Shown here one piece after another: positions 16,431-25,678 of a DNA stretch of 64,000 nt. Below the pieces are notes generated by a model that did no database searches, was not told the origin of the DNA, and worked only from the letters and a program-made list of their open reading frames with translations. Made by a program: the position numbers and the translations under genes. The stretch comes from Deltaproteobacteria bacterium (lineage in GTDB: Bacteria > Desulfobacterota > Binatia > HRBIN30 > CADEER01): assembly GCA_029262455.1 (NCBI GenBank), contig JAJCZJ010000090.1, positions 62,001-126,000 of the forward strand. The letters are read 5' to 3'. Position 1 is the first letter of the stretch, and each line of letters begins with the position of its first letter.

Positions 16431-18701
16431 ATGCAAACCCCTTCAACCGACGCTGCGGGCCCCACCTGGGTACGGCTCTCGATCTTAGGCCTACTCAGTT
16501 TTGCCAGTGGTTTGTTCTTCTTTGGCTGTTTCAAGCTGATGAACTTCCACTGGATGTCGATGAGCGTGCTTCTCAGCCTGTTGCTGATCGGGATGCCGAT
16601 CGGCGGGCTCATTGTCGTACGCTATCTAAAGGCCGACTTGCGATCCCTGTCGCTGGGGCTCGCGCTGCAGGGTGGGGCGATGCTGATGGCGTTGGCTCTC
16701 TATCCATTGTTCATGGATCCGGCGTCTCGGCTCGATAGCTTGCTCACGGGCACGATGCAGGTCTCTGGCTTGACCTTCCTCATGATCAAGTTCTTGCAGC
16801 TGGGGTCGGTGTTCGTACCGTACTACATCGCTTTCGGTATCAATGAGTTCTTAGCGTATCGATTGGCGCTCGAGGTGCTGGATCGCCGCACCGAGGTGGC
16901 TTATGCGATTTTTCTCGGCGGCACTTCGCTAGCGTACGTCGTCTTGGAGTTCGGTTCGCCTTGGACCGGCGTAGTGCCTCTGATGGTTGGCGCAGCCGGG
17001 GCCGTGGGGATGGCGTCGGCAGCTTTGCGCCGCTACCTCAATAACGGTGGGCTATGGGTGGCGGTGGTTTCTGGACTGCTCTTGGTTTGCGCCGTCATGC
17101 CAGGTCTCGAGGATCGCTACATTACTCAGCTCGAGCTCGAAGGCGGAATGCAGCTGCGGACGATTCGCGAGCGCGATAACACCGAGGTCATCTACCGTCG
17201 TTGGGGTCGATACTGTCACTTTAGCGTGATGTCGCTGGGGCCGTTCCGGATTGCCGGTTTCTACAACGGCGGACTGCACTGGTATCATCGAGTCGGTCGA
17301 ACTCTCGAGGAGCTAGAGACGGAGACCGTCGAGACGGTGCCATTCGCAGCACTACCCGAAAAGCCGAAGATTCTCATTATTGGGCCCGGGGGTGGCGAGC
17401 AGGTGCGTACCGCGCTGATGCACGATCCTGCGAAGGTGGTCGCGGTCGAAATTATTCCCGACGTAATCGATGTCCTGGGTGGTCCGCTGCGCCAGCGCGT
17501 CGGGGGAGTGTACAACGACTCGCGCGTCGAAGCGGTCAAGATGGATGGCCGCCAGTACCTGGCCAACACCGACGAGCGTTTCGACCTGATCTTCTTGCCG
17601 GTCGTCGACACGTCGATCACGATGTTGCGTTCGTTCTTCAACTCCGCGGAGACGCTTTACACGGTCGAGGCCTTTGCTTCGATGCGCGATCACCTGACCG
17701 ACAACGGAATGTTGGCGATTCAGCGTCCTGCGAACTTCGACAAGTTCGGCGTCTTGTTGCGCCAGTACTTTCGAGCGCTGCAGGACGTGGGGATGAATCC
17801 CTATGTCTGGCTCGACAATCCGGATGCGATGAAAGGGGTGTCTGCGGAGACGGCGGGGATCGCCGGCAAGACGTTTGGAACCGATCCGATCTACTTTCTA
17901 TTCGGTCGACGTAACCCGCAGGCGGGGGAGATCTCGGCGAAGGCACAGCAGCACTTGAAGTCTCGCAACTTCTTTCGCGTCGACGACTTCGGGACATTCG
18001 CGTATCAGCCCAAGACCGATAATTTCCGTCTTCGTTCCGACCAGCTCTTCAACATCTTCGGAGGTACGCCGCTGACGCGTAACCTGGGTCTCTTGCTGGC
18101 GGTGATGGCCTTTGCCGTGATTGCGCTCATCGTCGTTCTTCGTCGGATGTTTCAGGGCCAGGAGGTGCACCTTCCGTTCTCGGTGGTGGTCCTGCTGGCG
18201 GTCTTGATTGGGATGAACTTCTTGATGCTGCAGCAGTTCGTCATCTTCAGTCTCTACCGAGTGATGGCAATTCCGATGGATGCGGTCTTCTTCGGGACGG
18301 TTGGGTTTATGGTGGTGGCGGGGGTGTCTGGCATGGTGCTGACGCCGTACGAAAACCGTTTCTCGATGGGAGTATTGATCGCCTGCGTGAGTGCCGCGTT
18401 GCTAGCGACTGCGATGGTCGCCCCGGAGTCGGCTGCCGGCATTTTCGTCGTTGCTCCGTTGATCATCCTCACGGGCGCGCTCTTCCCGAGCGTTTTTCGC
18501 GGCAGCGAGAAGGTTCTTCTCGTGGTCTTTGCCGGCGACGCGATCGGCGCCCTGGTCGGTGGGGTGATCGCGTTCCTGTGGCCGATTGCGTTCGGTTTTC
18601 GCAGCTACGGCGTACTGACTGTGTTCGTGTTCGTGGCGACGGCGCTAACCGTGTGGTGGGCGCGGCGCAAGTACCAGCTCTTGCTCTTGCCGGGCGAGTA
18701 G
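16431..18701 (+). CDS. membrane protein with spermidine-synthase-like domain
   Basis: The 756-residue product has about six or seven N-terminal membrane segments (first: LSILGLLSFASGLFFFGCF), a soluble Rossmann methyltransferase-type domain, and several more membrane segments at the C-terminus. The soluble domain carries IIGPGGGEQVRTAL (nucleotide loop), VVAVEIIPDVID, VKMDGRQYLANTDERFDLI and ETLYTVEAFASMRDHL, as in spermine/spermidine synthases. Whether it makes a polyamine is doubtful; such membrane-embedded versions are common and uncharacterised. Start ATG 16431 follows AGGAG. It converges on the glycosyltransferase gene 26 bp downstream. Confidence 0.82.
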   Translation: MQTPSTDAAGPTWVRLSILGLLSFASGLFFFGCFKLMNFHWMSMSVLLSLLLIGMPIGGLIVVRYLKADLRSLSLGLALQGGAMLMALALYPLFMDPASRLDSLLTGTMQVSGLTFLMIKFLQLGSVFVPYYIAFGINEFLAYRLALEVLDRRTEVAYAIFLGGTSLAYVVLEFGSPWTGVVPLMVGAAGAVGMASAALRRYLNNGGLWVAVVSGLLLVCAVMPGLEDRYITQLELEGGMQLRTIRERDNTEVIYRRWGRYCHFSVMSLGPFRIAGFYNGGLHWYHRVGRTLEELETETVETVPFAALPEKPKILIIGPGGGEQVRTALMHDPAKVVAVEIIPDVIDVLGGPLRQRVGGVYNDSRVEAVKMDGRQYLANTDERFDLIFLPVVDTSITMLRSFFNSAETLYTVEAFASMRDHLTDNGMLAIQRPANFDKFGVLLRQYFRALQDVGMNPYVWLDNPDAMKGVSAETAGIAGKTFGTDPIYFLFGRRNPQAGEISAKAQQHLKSRNFFRVDDFGTFAYQPKTDNFRLRSDQLFNIFGGTPLTRNLGLLLAVMAFAVIALIVVLRRMFQGQEVHLPFSVVVLLAVLIGMNFLMLQQFVIFSLYRVMAIPMDAVFFGTVGFMVVAGVSGMVLTPYENRFSMGVLIACVSAALLATAMVAPESAAGIFVVAPLIILTGALFPSVFRGSEKVLLVVFAGDAIGALVGGVIAFLWPIAFGFRSYGVLTVFVFVATALTVWWARRKYQLLLLPGE

Positions 18702-18727
18702 CCCAGCGGAAATCGCGAGGAGCCCGT

Positions 18728-20431
18728 TTAGGGGTCGCACGGCTTTCGCCGATAGCCGAGCAGCCGTGCTTCGAACGAGTAGCATCGCTCGAGGTCTGGT
18801 TGGCTCCAGAGAGCGATCTCGGCCGGCAGATACGACCACTTCTTCTTGCCCTTTTTCGACAGCATGATGAGGTCGGGCTTGCGCGACATGATGTAGGCCG
18901 CGTTGGATCTCTGGTGACCAGCGCCGAGGGCGACCGGGCCCGGTAGTTCGTCTGGGAGCGGATCGGTGCTGCGGGCAACGACGGCGTCGACCAGGCCCAG
19001 ATAGTCGAGAATCGGCAACTCGGAATAATAGCCCAGCGATCCGATAGCAGCGGCCGCGACGAGGTTGATGTCGGGTGTTCTTTTGAGGAGGAGTGCGTGG
19101 TTGCGCGCCACCTGCCAAAACATCCTATCGACATTCCGTCGTCGACTCAGATTCGTCGAGCGGTCAGATGTCGCGATCGGCTTGGTCCACTCTTTGACGC
19201 CAATTCGCGCGCGGCCGGAGAGACTTGCTGTGATGAACAGGGCGAGGGTCAACGCGATCGCGCCGGGCATGATCCATGAACGCCGATTGTCGCGCGGCAA
19301 CCAATAGACCGCCGCGAGCGTGGCGAGCGCCAGGACCGTCAAGGATACAAAATTTCCGACCAGCAGCTTTGCGATGGTAGCGAAGATGAATCCGACGAAT
19401 AAAGTGCCGTGGCTGCGGCTCTTGGCCAGGGCACGGTCTGCGCCGGCCGCTGCCAGGCTCGCTAGAACGGGAATAATGGGCAGCACCAGCCGTGGGCCGG
19501 TTGAGCTCGTCGCAACTACATAGGCGAAATTGAGCGCGACGAAGAGCACCCCCGGCCAGGATGTCCGGGCGATCCCACCGAGGATGGCTGCTGGGATGAG
19601 TAGGTAAAAGTCGGACAGAAAGTTCCACGCCCAGTTGAAGCCCAAGGACCAAGGAAGGCCGCCGACCTTTGCGTAGAACGTGTTCGGCAGTGGCGGACCG
19701 TAGTAGACGACTCGAAACAGTGTGAGCGCCACGAGGAGAATCAAGTAGGGGACAGTGGGACGAAGCCGCTGCTGGAGCGTGCCCTTACCGAAGAGAAAGT
19801 TCGATCCGTAGATTGCCGCAGCGATCAGAATGCCGTCCGGTCGGGTGAGGGTCGCAATGCACAGAAAAACAACCGAAAGGCCGACCCGATTGTGGCTATA
19901 GGCGGCAAGGGCTGCGGTCGATGCGGCTAGGAATAGCGGTGTCTCCATCCCATTTGTGGAGCAGTAGACGAAGGTGGAGAATGCCAGCAGCAGCACCGCA
20001 GGTAGCGCAGCAATCCACGGCCTTCCCTCAGGTGTAATGCCGCGCGCATATACATACGTGGCGATGAGCACTGCCATCCCGCTGAGCAGTCCGAGGATGT
20101 GACCGATGGCCGGTGGGTCGCCGCCCAGCCAGATGCCGAGAGCGACGAGAATTGTCCAAAGGAAGTTGGTGTATCCTTCGACGTACTCCCCCAAATTGTA
20201 GACCAAGCCGTGGCCCGTCGCGAAGTTTCGGGCGTAGCGGTAGGTAATGTAGGAGTCGTCGTACTGGGGCTGGACCGCCCAGGATTCATAAGCGAAAACT
20301 CCGAGGCACAGCAGAAGGATGGCCCGGGCTACGCCACTGCCTGCTGATTGCGAATGCGGGTTCACGGCGCCTGCGTTGTTTGCGGTGGCGAGGGGCGATT
20401 TGTCAGAAGCATCGGCTGTAGAGGTTGCCAC
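18728..20431 (-). CDS. GT-C fold membrane glycosyltransferase
   Basis: The 567-residue product is a polytopic inner-membrane protein with about ten hydrophobic segments. The first periplasmic loop holds YDDSYITYRYARNFATGHG followed by EYVEGYTNFLW; this acidic pair and spacing match lipid-linked-sugar glycosyltransferases related to arabinofuranosyltransferase AftB and the ArnT/PMT superfamily. It would transfer a sugar from a polyprenyl-phosphate donor to an envelope glycan or protein. The soluble C-terminal part (residues about 425-567) contains IGSLGYYSELPILDYLGLVD, often seen in this family. The start is GTG 20431. No partner glycan genes lie next to it. Confidence 0.82.
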   Translation of the reverse strand: MATSTADASDKSPLATANNAGAVNPHSQSAGSGVARAILLLCLGVFAYESWAVQPQYDDSYITYRYARNFATGHGLVYNLGEYVEGYTNFLWTILVALGIWLGGDPPAIGHILGLLSGMAVLIATYVYARGITPEGRPWIAALPAVLLLAFSTFVYCSTNGMETPLFLAASTAALAAYSHNRVGLSVVFLCIATLTRPDGILIAAAIYGSNFLFGKGTLQQRLRPTVPYLILLVALTLFRVVYYGPPLPNTFYAKVGGLPWSLGFNWAWNFLSDFYLLIPAAILGGIARTSWPGVLFVALNFAYVVATSSTGPRLVLPIIPVLASLAAAGADRALAKSRSHGTLFVGFIFATIAKLLVGNFVSLTVLALATLAAVYWLPRDNRRSWIMPGAIALTLALFITASLSGRARIGVKEWTKPIATSDRSTNLSRRRNVDRMFWQVARNHALLLKRTPDINLVAAAAIGSLGYYSELPILDYLGLVDAVVARSTDPLPDELPGPVALGAGHQRSNAAYIMSRKPDLIMLSKKGKKKWSYLPAEIALWSQPDLERCYSFEARLLGYRRKPCDP

Positions 20432-20566
20432 GTTGCTTGGGCCTCGACAATCACTGTACGCAATTCATTGTTGGCACGTTGCGGGGTTTGGGGATCCGGT
20501 TAAATGGTGCTACCCGAAATCATGGTTGCTGGCTCGCGCGTGGTGCAGGTTGTCGGAGGGGGCAGG

Positions 20567-23500
20567 ATGAGGGCTCGAGTGTTTGTTGCGCTCCTTGCCT
20601 GGTTTTCTGTATGGATTTCTCCAGGCCGGGCGCTTGCCGCGTGCTATCTGATCCCAGACACAGTCAAGTCGTACGAGGGGGCAGTCGGTTCTGCCAACCG
20701 GCCGTACGCTTCCCCGGGGGAGACCGTCGACCTGCGGGTGCGTCCTTGTGATCGAGATTCCATCGGCCTGGGTCGCACGGCCGATGATCATGTTGTGACG
20801 ATCCTATCCCGTCCTGCCGGGCGTGCCCCGCATGCGACCATATTGACGGTGCAGGCGTGCTCTCTGGCCGCAGTCACTGCCTGCGAAGATGAGCTGCGAA
20901 CCGTTGACTCGGCTGCCACGGTGTCTTGTGTCGAAGGGGCCTCTGCCGGGATCGAGGTTGTCGGGGAAGGGCCTGATCGCCGATTGCGATTCCGTTTCCC
21001 AGATACGGCCGCGCAAGCTGGACCAGCTTCTGGCGGGCTGGCCGGTCCAGCGTCGATAGCCGTCTCGTCGGCCGATGGGCCACTACCTTGCGGTCAGGTG
21101 GCGAGCGGGTGTGACGCGGCTACGGGACTGCGATTCTGCATCGACCAGTTTTTCGAGAATGACGGGGCCTGCGGGCGGGATCGGAGTGATCCTGTATTTC
21201 CAGGCTTCACTGCACTTCCCCCTGCCAATGACTTTCAGGCCGCCTGCTCCTCGGAGCAGCCGCCGTGCTTGCCGTCGGGCGGCGATATCCGGCTTACAGC
21301 CGATGCGGCTGGCAACTTGCTTTTCCCTTTCAATTGGCAGGGGATTTTGGTTCGAGACGGCGGTATCCCGGTGCCGCGTCTGCTGCGGGCACGATTTACC
21401 GGTGCGTTTGATTTGCGTATTCCCGATGCCGTGTTCCTTGGTTCGTTTACGCCGGAGGGTGCGAAACTGCCACCGATCTTCGAACCTCTGGCTCCGCCTG
21501 CAGCTCGTCCGAATGATCTTTCGATTCTGGGCTCTGCGGATGCGCCCTACACAATCTTGCGTGTGGCGAGGCGGCATGGGGCGTGTGTGGGCGGGAACTC
21601 AGCGGGGTCGTTTTGCGCGAGTGATCTCGATTGTCCTGGATCTGGGGTTTGCGGCGCCACGTGCGCCCGTAGCTTTGTTCCCTGCCAGGGCGACGAAGAT
21701 TGCGGCCCTGGAGTCCGCTGCGGTCAGCTTTTCGATCCGGCGATATTGCGCGGCGAAGACGGTGTGCTGTTCATTGCACCGACGGGGGGTGGCACGATTT
21801 CGGGTTGTGGTTCGGGCGGTGACTGTGTCGCCTACGAATTCGAGGCGGAACTACCGGTTCCGCTCGAGGGGCTCGCTGAGACGAATGAGGTGCGAGCGTT
21901 CGCGGTTCGCGAAGCGATCGACGGTGTAGACCGCAATGGAGACACCGATGCGATCGATACGGTGCTGGTCGTACGCGACCGCTCGAGCGGTGAACCTCGT
22001 CCGATCCCGATCGTCGATGGTTGCGCGATCGATAGCTCCGCCGAGGGGCGTTCGATGGCGCGAATGTCGGTGCCACCGTTTTCCTTTCCGGCGTTGGCGG
22101 TCGAGGGGCAGCACGTCGCCTTCTTGGAGTCAGAGTTGAGCAGCAATCACTGCGATCTGAACGGCGACGGAGATCGCAGCGATTTGATCCCGCGTAGCTT
22201 TGGACTGGTCGACGGCGAAATTGGAACTGGCACCTGCAGTGATGGGTCGCTGTGCCGGGAAGACAGTGACTGTATAGGAAGGTGCCTGTTGCGTGCGGTC
22301 TCGCCGGCGCTGGTGATCGACGGCCAGAGCTTGGGCCTGTCGCGCGGGCGGTTTTTTTTCCGCAGCTCTGAGGCGGCCATGGTGCGTCGAGGAACAGACA
22401 TCCTTTCCGTGACCCAAAGAGGGAGCCCTGGAGATGGCTTCTCTGGGCGACCTCGGATCAGTCGCGATGGGACGACCTTGGTGTACGCGAGCGGTGCGAC
22501 CAACTTGATCGGTGCGCGAGGCGACGGCAATCAGTCCGGTGACGTCTACGTCCGAGAACTTTGCGCCGAGTGTTCGCAGGCGTCACAGCGCGTATCGGTT
22601 TCGAATTCGGGGGCTGAAGGCAACGACGACGCGTTCGGCCAGCCTGACATCTCCGACAATGGCCGATTCGTCGTCTTCGGATCGCACGCTGACAATCTGC
22701 TTGCAGACAGTCCTACTGGGCCCGGCGCATTCGATCGAAACGAGGTCGGTGATATCTTTGTTCGCGACCGCTGTACGGGGTCTGCGCCGGCCGGATGTGC
22801 GCCGTCGACGACGGTGATGAGCGTGGCGTCCGATGGCTCAGCGGCAAACGGGGCCAGCCACGGATACGCGATGTCGGGCGATGCCTTTCTGGTGGCGTTT
22901 GTGTCTGAGGCGACGAACTTGGTGGACGAGTCGCTTGCTGCTGGACCGCATGTGTTTGTGCGAGAGCGATGTGTGATCGGTCGCCAGGAGCGGGCTGAAT
23001 GCATTCTCCGGCTTGGTGGACCTGCTGGCACTCGGGTGATCGGGGCCGAGGTCGGCGCCGATGAGACGGCTCCGGTTTCAATGAGCCGTAGCGGCCGTTT
23101 TGTCACCTTCGTTGCTGCCGACGGACGCGGCATGCTCTACGATTTGGATCTCGACGAGTTGCAAACGGTCACTTTGTCGGTGACGGGGGATGATCGTACT
23201 GGAACTCCCCACGCGGTGTCGGCAGATGGGCGCCTGGTGCTCTTCGTGAGCGACGCAAGCGACCTGATCGAACAGGGGACGGATACGAACGGCGTCAGTG
23301 ATGTCTTCGTCCGCGACCGTTGTCGTGTCGACGGCCTGCCGATTCGTGGCTGTGAGCCTGGCAATCAGCGGGTCAGCGTTGCGCTTTTGGGCGGCGAGGG
23401 GGATGCCGAGTCCGTTGCTCCCGCGATGTCGGATGATGGGCGTTGGGTCGTGTTCGCCAGTCTGGCTTCCAATCTCGTCGGTCCTGATGGTGACCGCAAT

Positions 23501-25678
23501 CAGCTCTTCGACACCTTTCTTGCGGATCTCATGTCTGGAGTTGTGGAGAGGGTCAGCGAGCGCGACGATGGTGGGGAGTCGGCAGGATCATTCTCTCCTG
23601 GCGGTTCGGACGTGTCGAGCGATGGGCAAGTGGTTGTGTTTGCCAGCGGCGCTAACGACCTAACCGATGGTCGCGACTCGAATGGGGCGATTGACGTATT
23701 CGGTTCGACGGCAGAGGGCGCCGGTGAGGTTGATTCGGCCCTCTTCGCGGACGGAGAGCCAAACGATACAGTCCTGGAAGTCGTCGATCTCGGGACCCGC
23801 ACCTTGACGACTCTGTGCCCATCCGGAGCGGTTTCTGTGGGTCCGCGGCTCACCGCGTTCTTGCGCCCCGAGTCGGTCGTCGGAACCGACGAATGCCCGG
23901 GAGGGCCTCTCAATGGGGACGGCGATGTCGAGGACGAGGTCGTTCACGTCTGGTCGTCGGGCGTTGCCGTGTCGTTGGAGCGGTCGGCGGTGGCGATCGC
24001 AGCTTCCAGGGATTCGGCCTTCGACTATTTGGCGGCTCTGGTCTCCGAGAGTGGCGACGGTGTGGACTACAATCAAGACGGCGATCTGGATGACCGTGTT
24101 GTCCAGACGTGGCATGAAGATCCACCGCAGTGGTCGAATTCTGAAGCAGTCGCGGACTCCGTGTTTACTTCCGGCACTTGGGTGGCGTTTACGACCCGGG
24201 AGGCGGATCACGGCGCAGATCTGAGTGGCGACGGGTTGTTGTCGGCCCGTGTTCTGCGCGTATCGGATAGGCTGAGTGTCCCGTCGGCTGTGGTGAATAC
24301 TCGCCAGACCGTCGAGGATCTGGTGATAGGCGTAGACGCACCGTCGGCCTGTGGTGCCCAGCTGATCGCCATACGAACATCCGAGCGGTTGCAGGGGCGC
24401 AACTTGAACCGTCAGAGCGAAGGATCGCTGACTGGTGATGCCGACCTAGACGATGATGTTCTGCAGGTTTACGACTTGCGTACGCAGGAGATCCGCAACT
24501 CAGGACAAGCAATCATTCCCTGCAGGATTCCGCAGTGCGATCCGCGCTTTCCCTACAGAGTCACCGGCAGCAAGGTGTCGTTTCTGACCCGAGAGTTGGA
24601 TCAGGGCAGCAGTGATCTGTCCGGCGATGGGCAGGTTGGAGGCATCGTGCTGCAAGTTTACGATGCTTGTACTGGGGCGGTGACGACGATTGGGCCCGTC
24701 TCGGAAGATGGCGACTCGGACCCGTTGCTCGACGCCGTGCGCGGCCGCACCTTCGTCGCACCGGCGGGTCAATGCAACACGGAAGAAAGGTGCGATCCGG
24801 CAGTGAGCGGCGGTTGTGGGGCGGGGGCATCGTGTTTGGATGACCGCTGCAATGCTGCCACAGGGGCGTGTTTGGCGCAGCCGGGTCTGGCTTGTGGACG
24901 CGATGCCGATTGCAGGCGTTGTGTTCTGCGGCAGCCCGCGACCTGTGTGCGGCAGAGCGATTGCCCGCGCGACACGCTGTGCGTTGCGACCGCGGTGTCT
25001 GTCGGGACCGGGGTGGCCGATACCGACCAGGACGGGGTTCCGGACGATCAGGACAACTGCGCCGAGGAAGTCAATCCGTCACAGGGCAACGCCGATCGCG
25101 ACATGGTCGGTGATCAGTGTGATGGGCAAACGACCCCGCGTGGAGTCCTTGGTCGTTCTTTGTCTCTGCGCCAACGTGCCGGCGACGCAACATCGCGCAG
25201 ACTGGCGGTCGCGCTGCGCGATGGATTTCTCGGGGCGGCACTCACCGCAACCGGGGAAGCCCCGAGCCGTGAGGGGATGGAGATCGACGTTTCGAACCCT
25301 GCGACGGGGGAACGAGCGACCCTGCGCCTGCCCGCCAGCCGCTGGCTGGCGAGAGTTCGAGATGAAGAGGTCCGTCGCTACGAGTACCGGGATCCCCGCG
25401 GCATCGATGGTCCTTGCACGCGAGCGTTGTACGCGCCGGGAAGGATTTTGAAAGTTTCCTGCCGCGGCGAAGAGATTGAGTTCACCCTCGACGAACGCGT
25501 CCAGGAGCAGCTCGAGATCGAGGTGCGTATCGGCAGTGTGCGGCAGTGTGCCCTGTTTGGCGGCACGGTTACGCGAGATCGCCCGGTGGCCGCCGACCGG
25601 TCGGGGGCGTTCCGGGCGCGGAGCGCGCCGCGCCCCGATGGCTGTACGGGTGAAGCGGTGGCCGGGTCCGCGAGCTGA
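20567..25678 (+). CDS. 1703-residue exported PD40/TSP3 repeat protein
   Basis: Function is unknown. After a signal peptide (VALLAWFSVWISPGRALA) come a Cys-rich stretch at residues about 340-390 with repeats of the form C-x2-D-x-DC (FCASDLDCPGSGVC), a run of WD40-like PD40 propeller blades at about 618-1044 (RISRDGTTLVYASGATNLIG; DISDNGRFVVFGSHADNL), a seven-member family of calcium-type loops at about 455-1360 (LNGDGDVEDEVVHV, YNQDGDLDDRVVQT, LTGDADLDDDVLQV), more Cys-rich C-x-DADC modules, and a thrombospondin type 3 repeat near 1485-1520 (DTDQDGVPDDQDNC). The C-terminal 180 residues look like a separate beta domain. Start ATG 20567 follows GGAGGGGGCAGG. The stop shares a base with the next ATG (TGATG). 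Confidence 0.82.
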   Translation: MRARVFVALLAWFSVWISPGRALAACYLIPDTVKSYEGAVGSANRPYASPGETVDLRVRPCDRDSIGLGRTADDHVVTILSRPAGRAPHATILTVQACSLAAVTACEDELRTVDSAATVSCVEGASAGIEVVGEGPDRRLRFRFPDTAAQAGPASGGLAGPASIAVSSADGPLPCGQVASGCDAATGLRFCIDQFFENDGACGRDRSDPVFPGFTALPPANDFQAACSSEQPPCLPSGGDIRLTADAAGNLLFPFNWQGILVRDGGIPVPRLLRARFTGAFDLRIPDAVFLGSFTPEGAKLPPIFEPLAPPAARPNDLSILGSADAPYTILRVARRHGACVGGNSAGSFCASDLDCPGSGVCGATCARSFVPCQGDEDCGPGVRCGQLFDPAILRGEDGVLFIAPTGGGTISGCGSGGDCVAYEFEAELPVPLEGLAETNEVRAFAVREAIDGVDRNGDTDAIDTVLVVRDRSSGEPRPIPIVDGCAIDSSAEGRSMARMSVPPFSFPALAVEGQHVAFLESELSSNHCDLNGDGDRSDLIPRSFGLVDGEIGTGTCSDGSLCREDSDCIGRCLLRAVSPALVIDGQSLGLSRGRFFFRSSEAAMVRRGTDILSVTQRGSPGDGFSGRPRISRDGTTLVYASGATNLIGARGDGNQSGDVYVRELCAECSQASQRVSVSNSGAEGNDDAFGQPDISDNGRFVVFGSHADNLLADSPTGPGAFDRNEVGDIFVRDRCTGSAPAGCAPSTTVMSVASDGSAANGASHGYAMSGDAFLVAFVSEATNLVDESLAAGPHVFVRERCVIGRQERAECILRLGGPAGTRVIGAEVGADETAPVSMSRSGRFVTFVAADGRGMLYDLDLDELQTVTLSVTGDDRTGTPHAVSADGRLVLFVSDASDLIEQGTDTNGVSDVFVRDRCRVDGLPIRGCEPGNQRVSVALLGGEGDAESVAPAMSDDGRWVVFASLASNLVGPDGDRNQLFDTFLADLMSGVVERVSERDDGGESAGSFSPGGSDVSSDGQVVVFASGANDLTDGRDSNGAIDVFGSTAEGAGEVDSALFADGEPNDTVLEVVDLGTRTLTTLCPSGAVSVGPRLTAFLRPESVVGTDECPGGPLNGDGDVEDEVVHVWSSGVAVSLERSAVAIAASRDSAFDYLAALVSESGDGVDYNQDGDLDDRVVQTWHEDPPQWSNSEAVADSVFTSGTWVAFTTREADHGADLSGDGLLSARVLRVSDRLSVPSAVVNTRQTVEDLVIGVDAPSACGAQLIAIRTSERLQGRNLNRQSEGSLTGDADLDDDVLQVYDLRTQEIRNSGQAIIPCRIPQCDPRFPYRVTGSKVSFLTRELDQGSSDLSGDGQVGGIVLQVYDACTGAVTTIGPVSEDGDSDPLLDAVRGRTFVAPAGQCNTEERCDPAVSGGCGAGASCLDDRCNAATGACLAQPGLACGRDADCRRCVLRQPATCVRQSDCPRDTLCVATAVSVGTGVADTDQDGVPDDQDNCAEEVNPSQGNADRDMVGDQCDGQTTPRGVLGRSLSLRQRAGDATSRRLAVALRDGFLGAALTATGEAPSREGMEIDVSNPATGERATLRLPASRWLARVRDEEVRRYEYRDPRGIDGPCTRALYAPGRILKVSCRGEEIEFTLDERVQEQLEIEVRIGSVRQCALFGGTVTRDRPVAADRSGAFRARSAPRPDGCTGEAVAGSAS

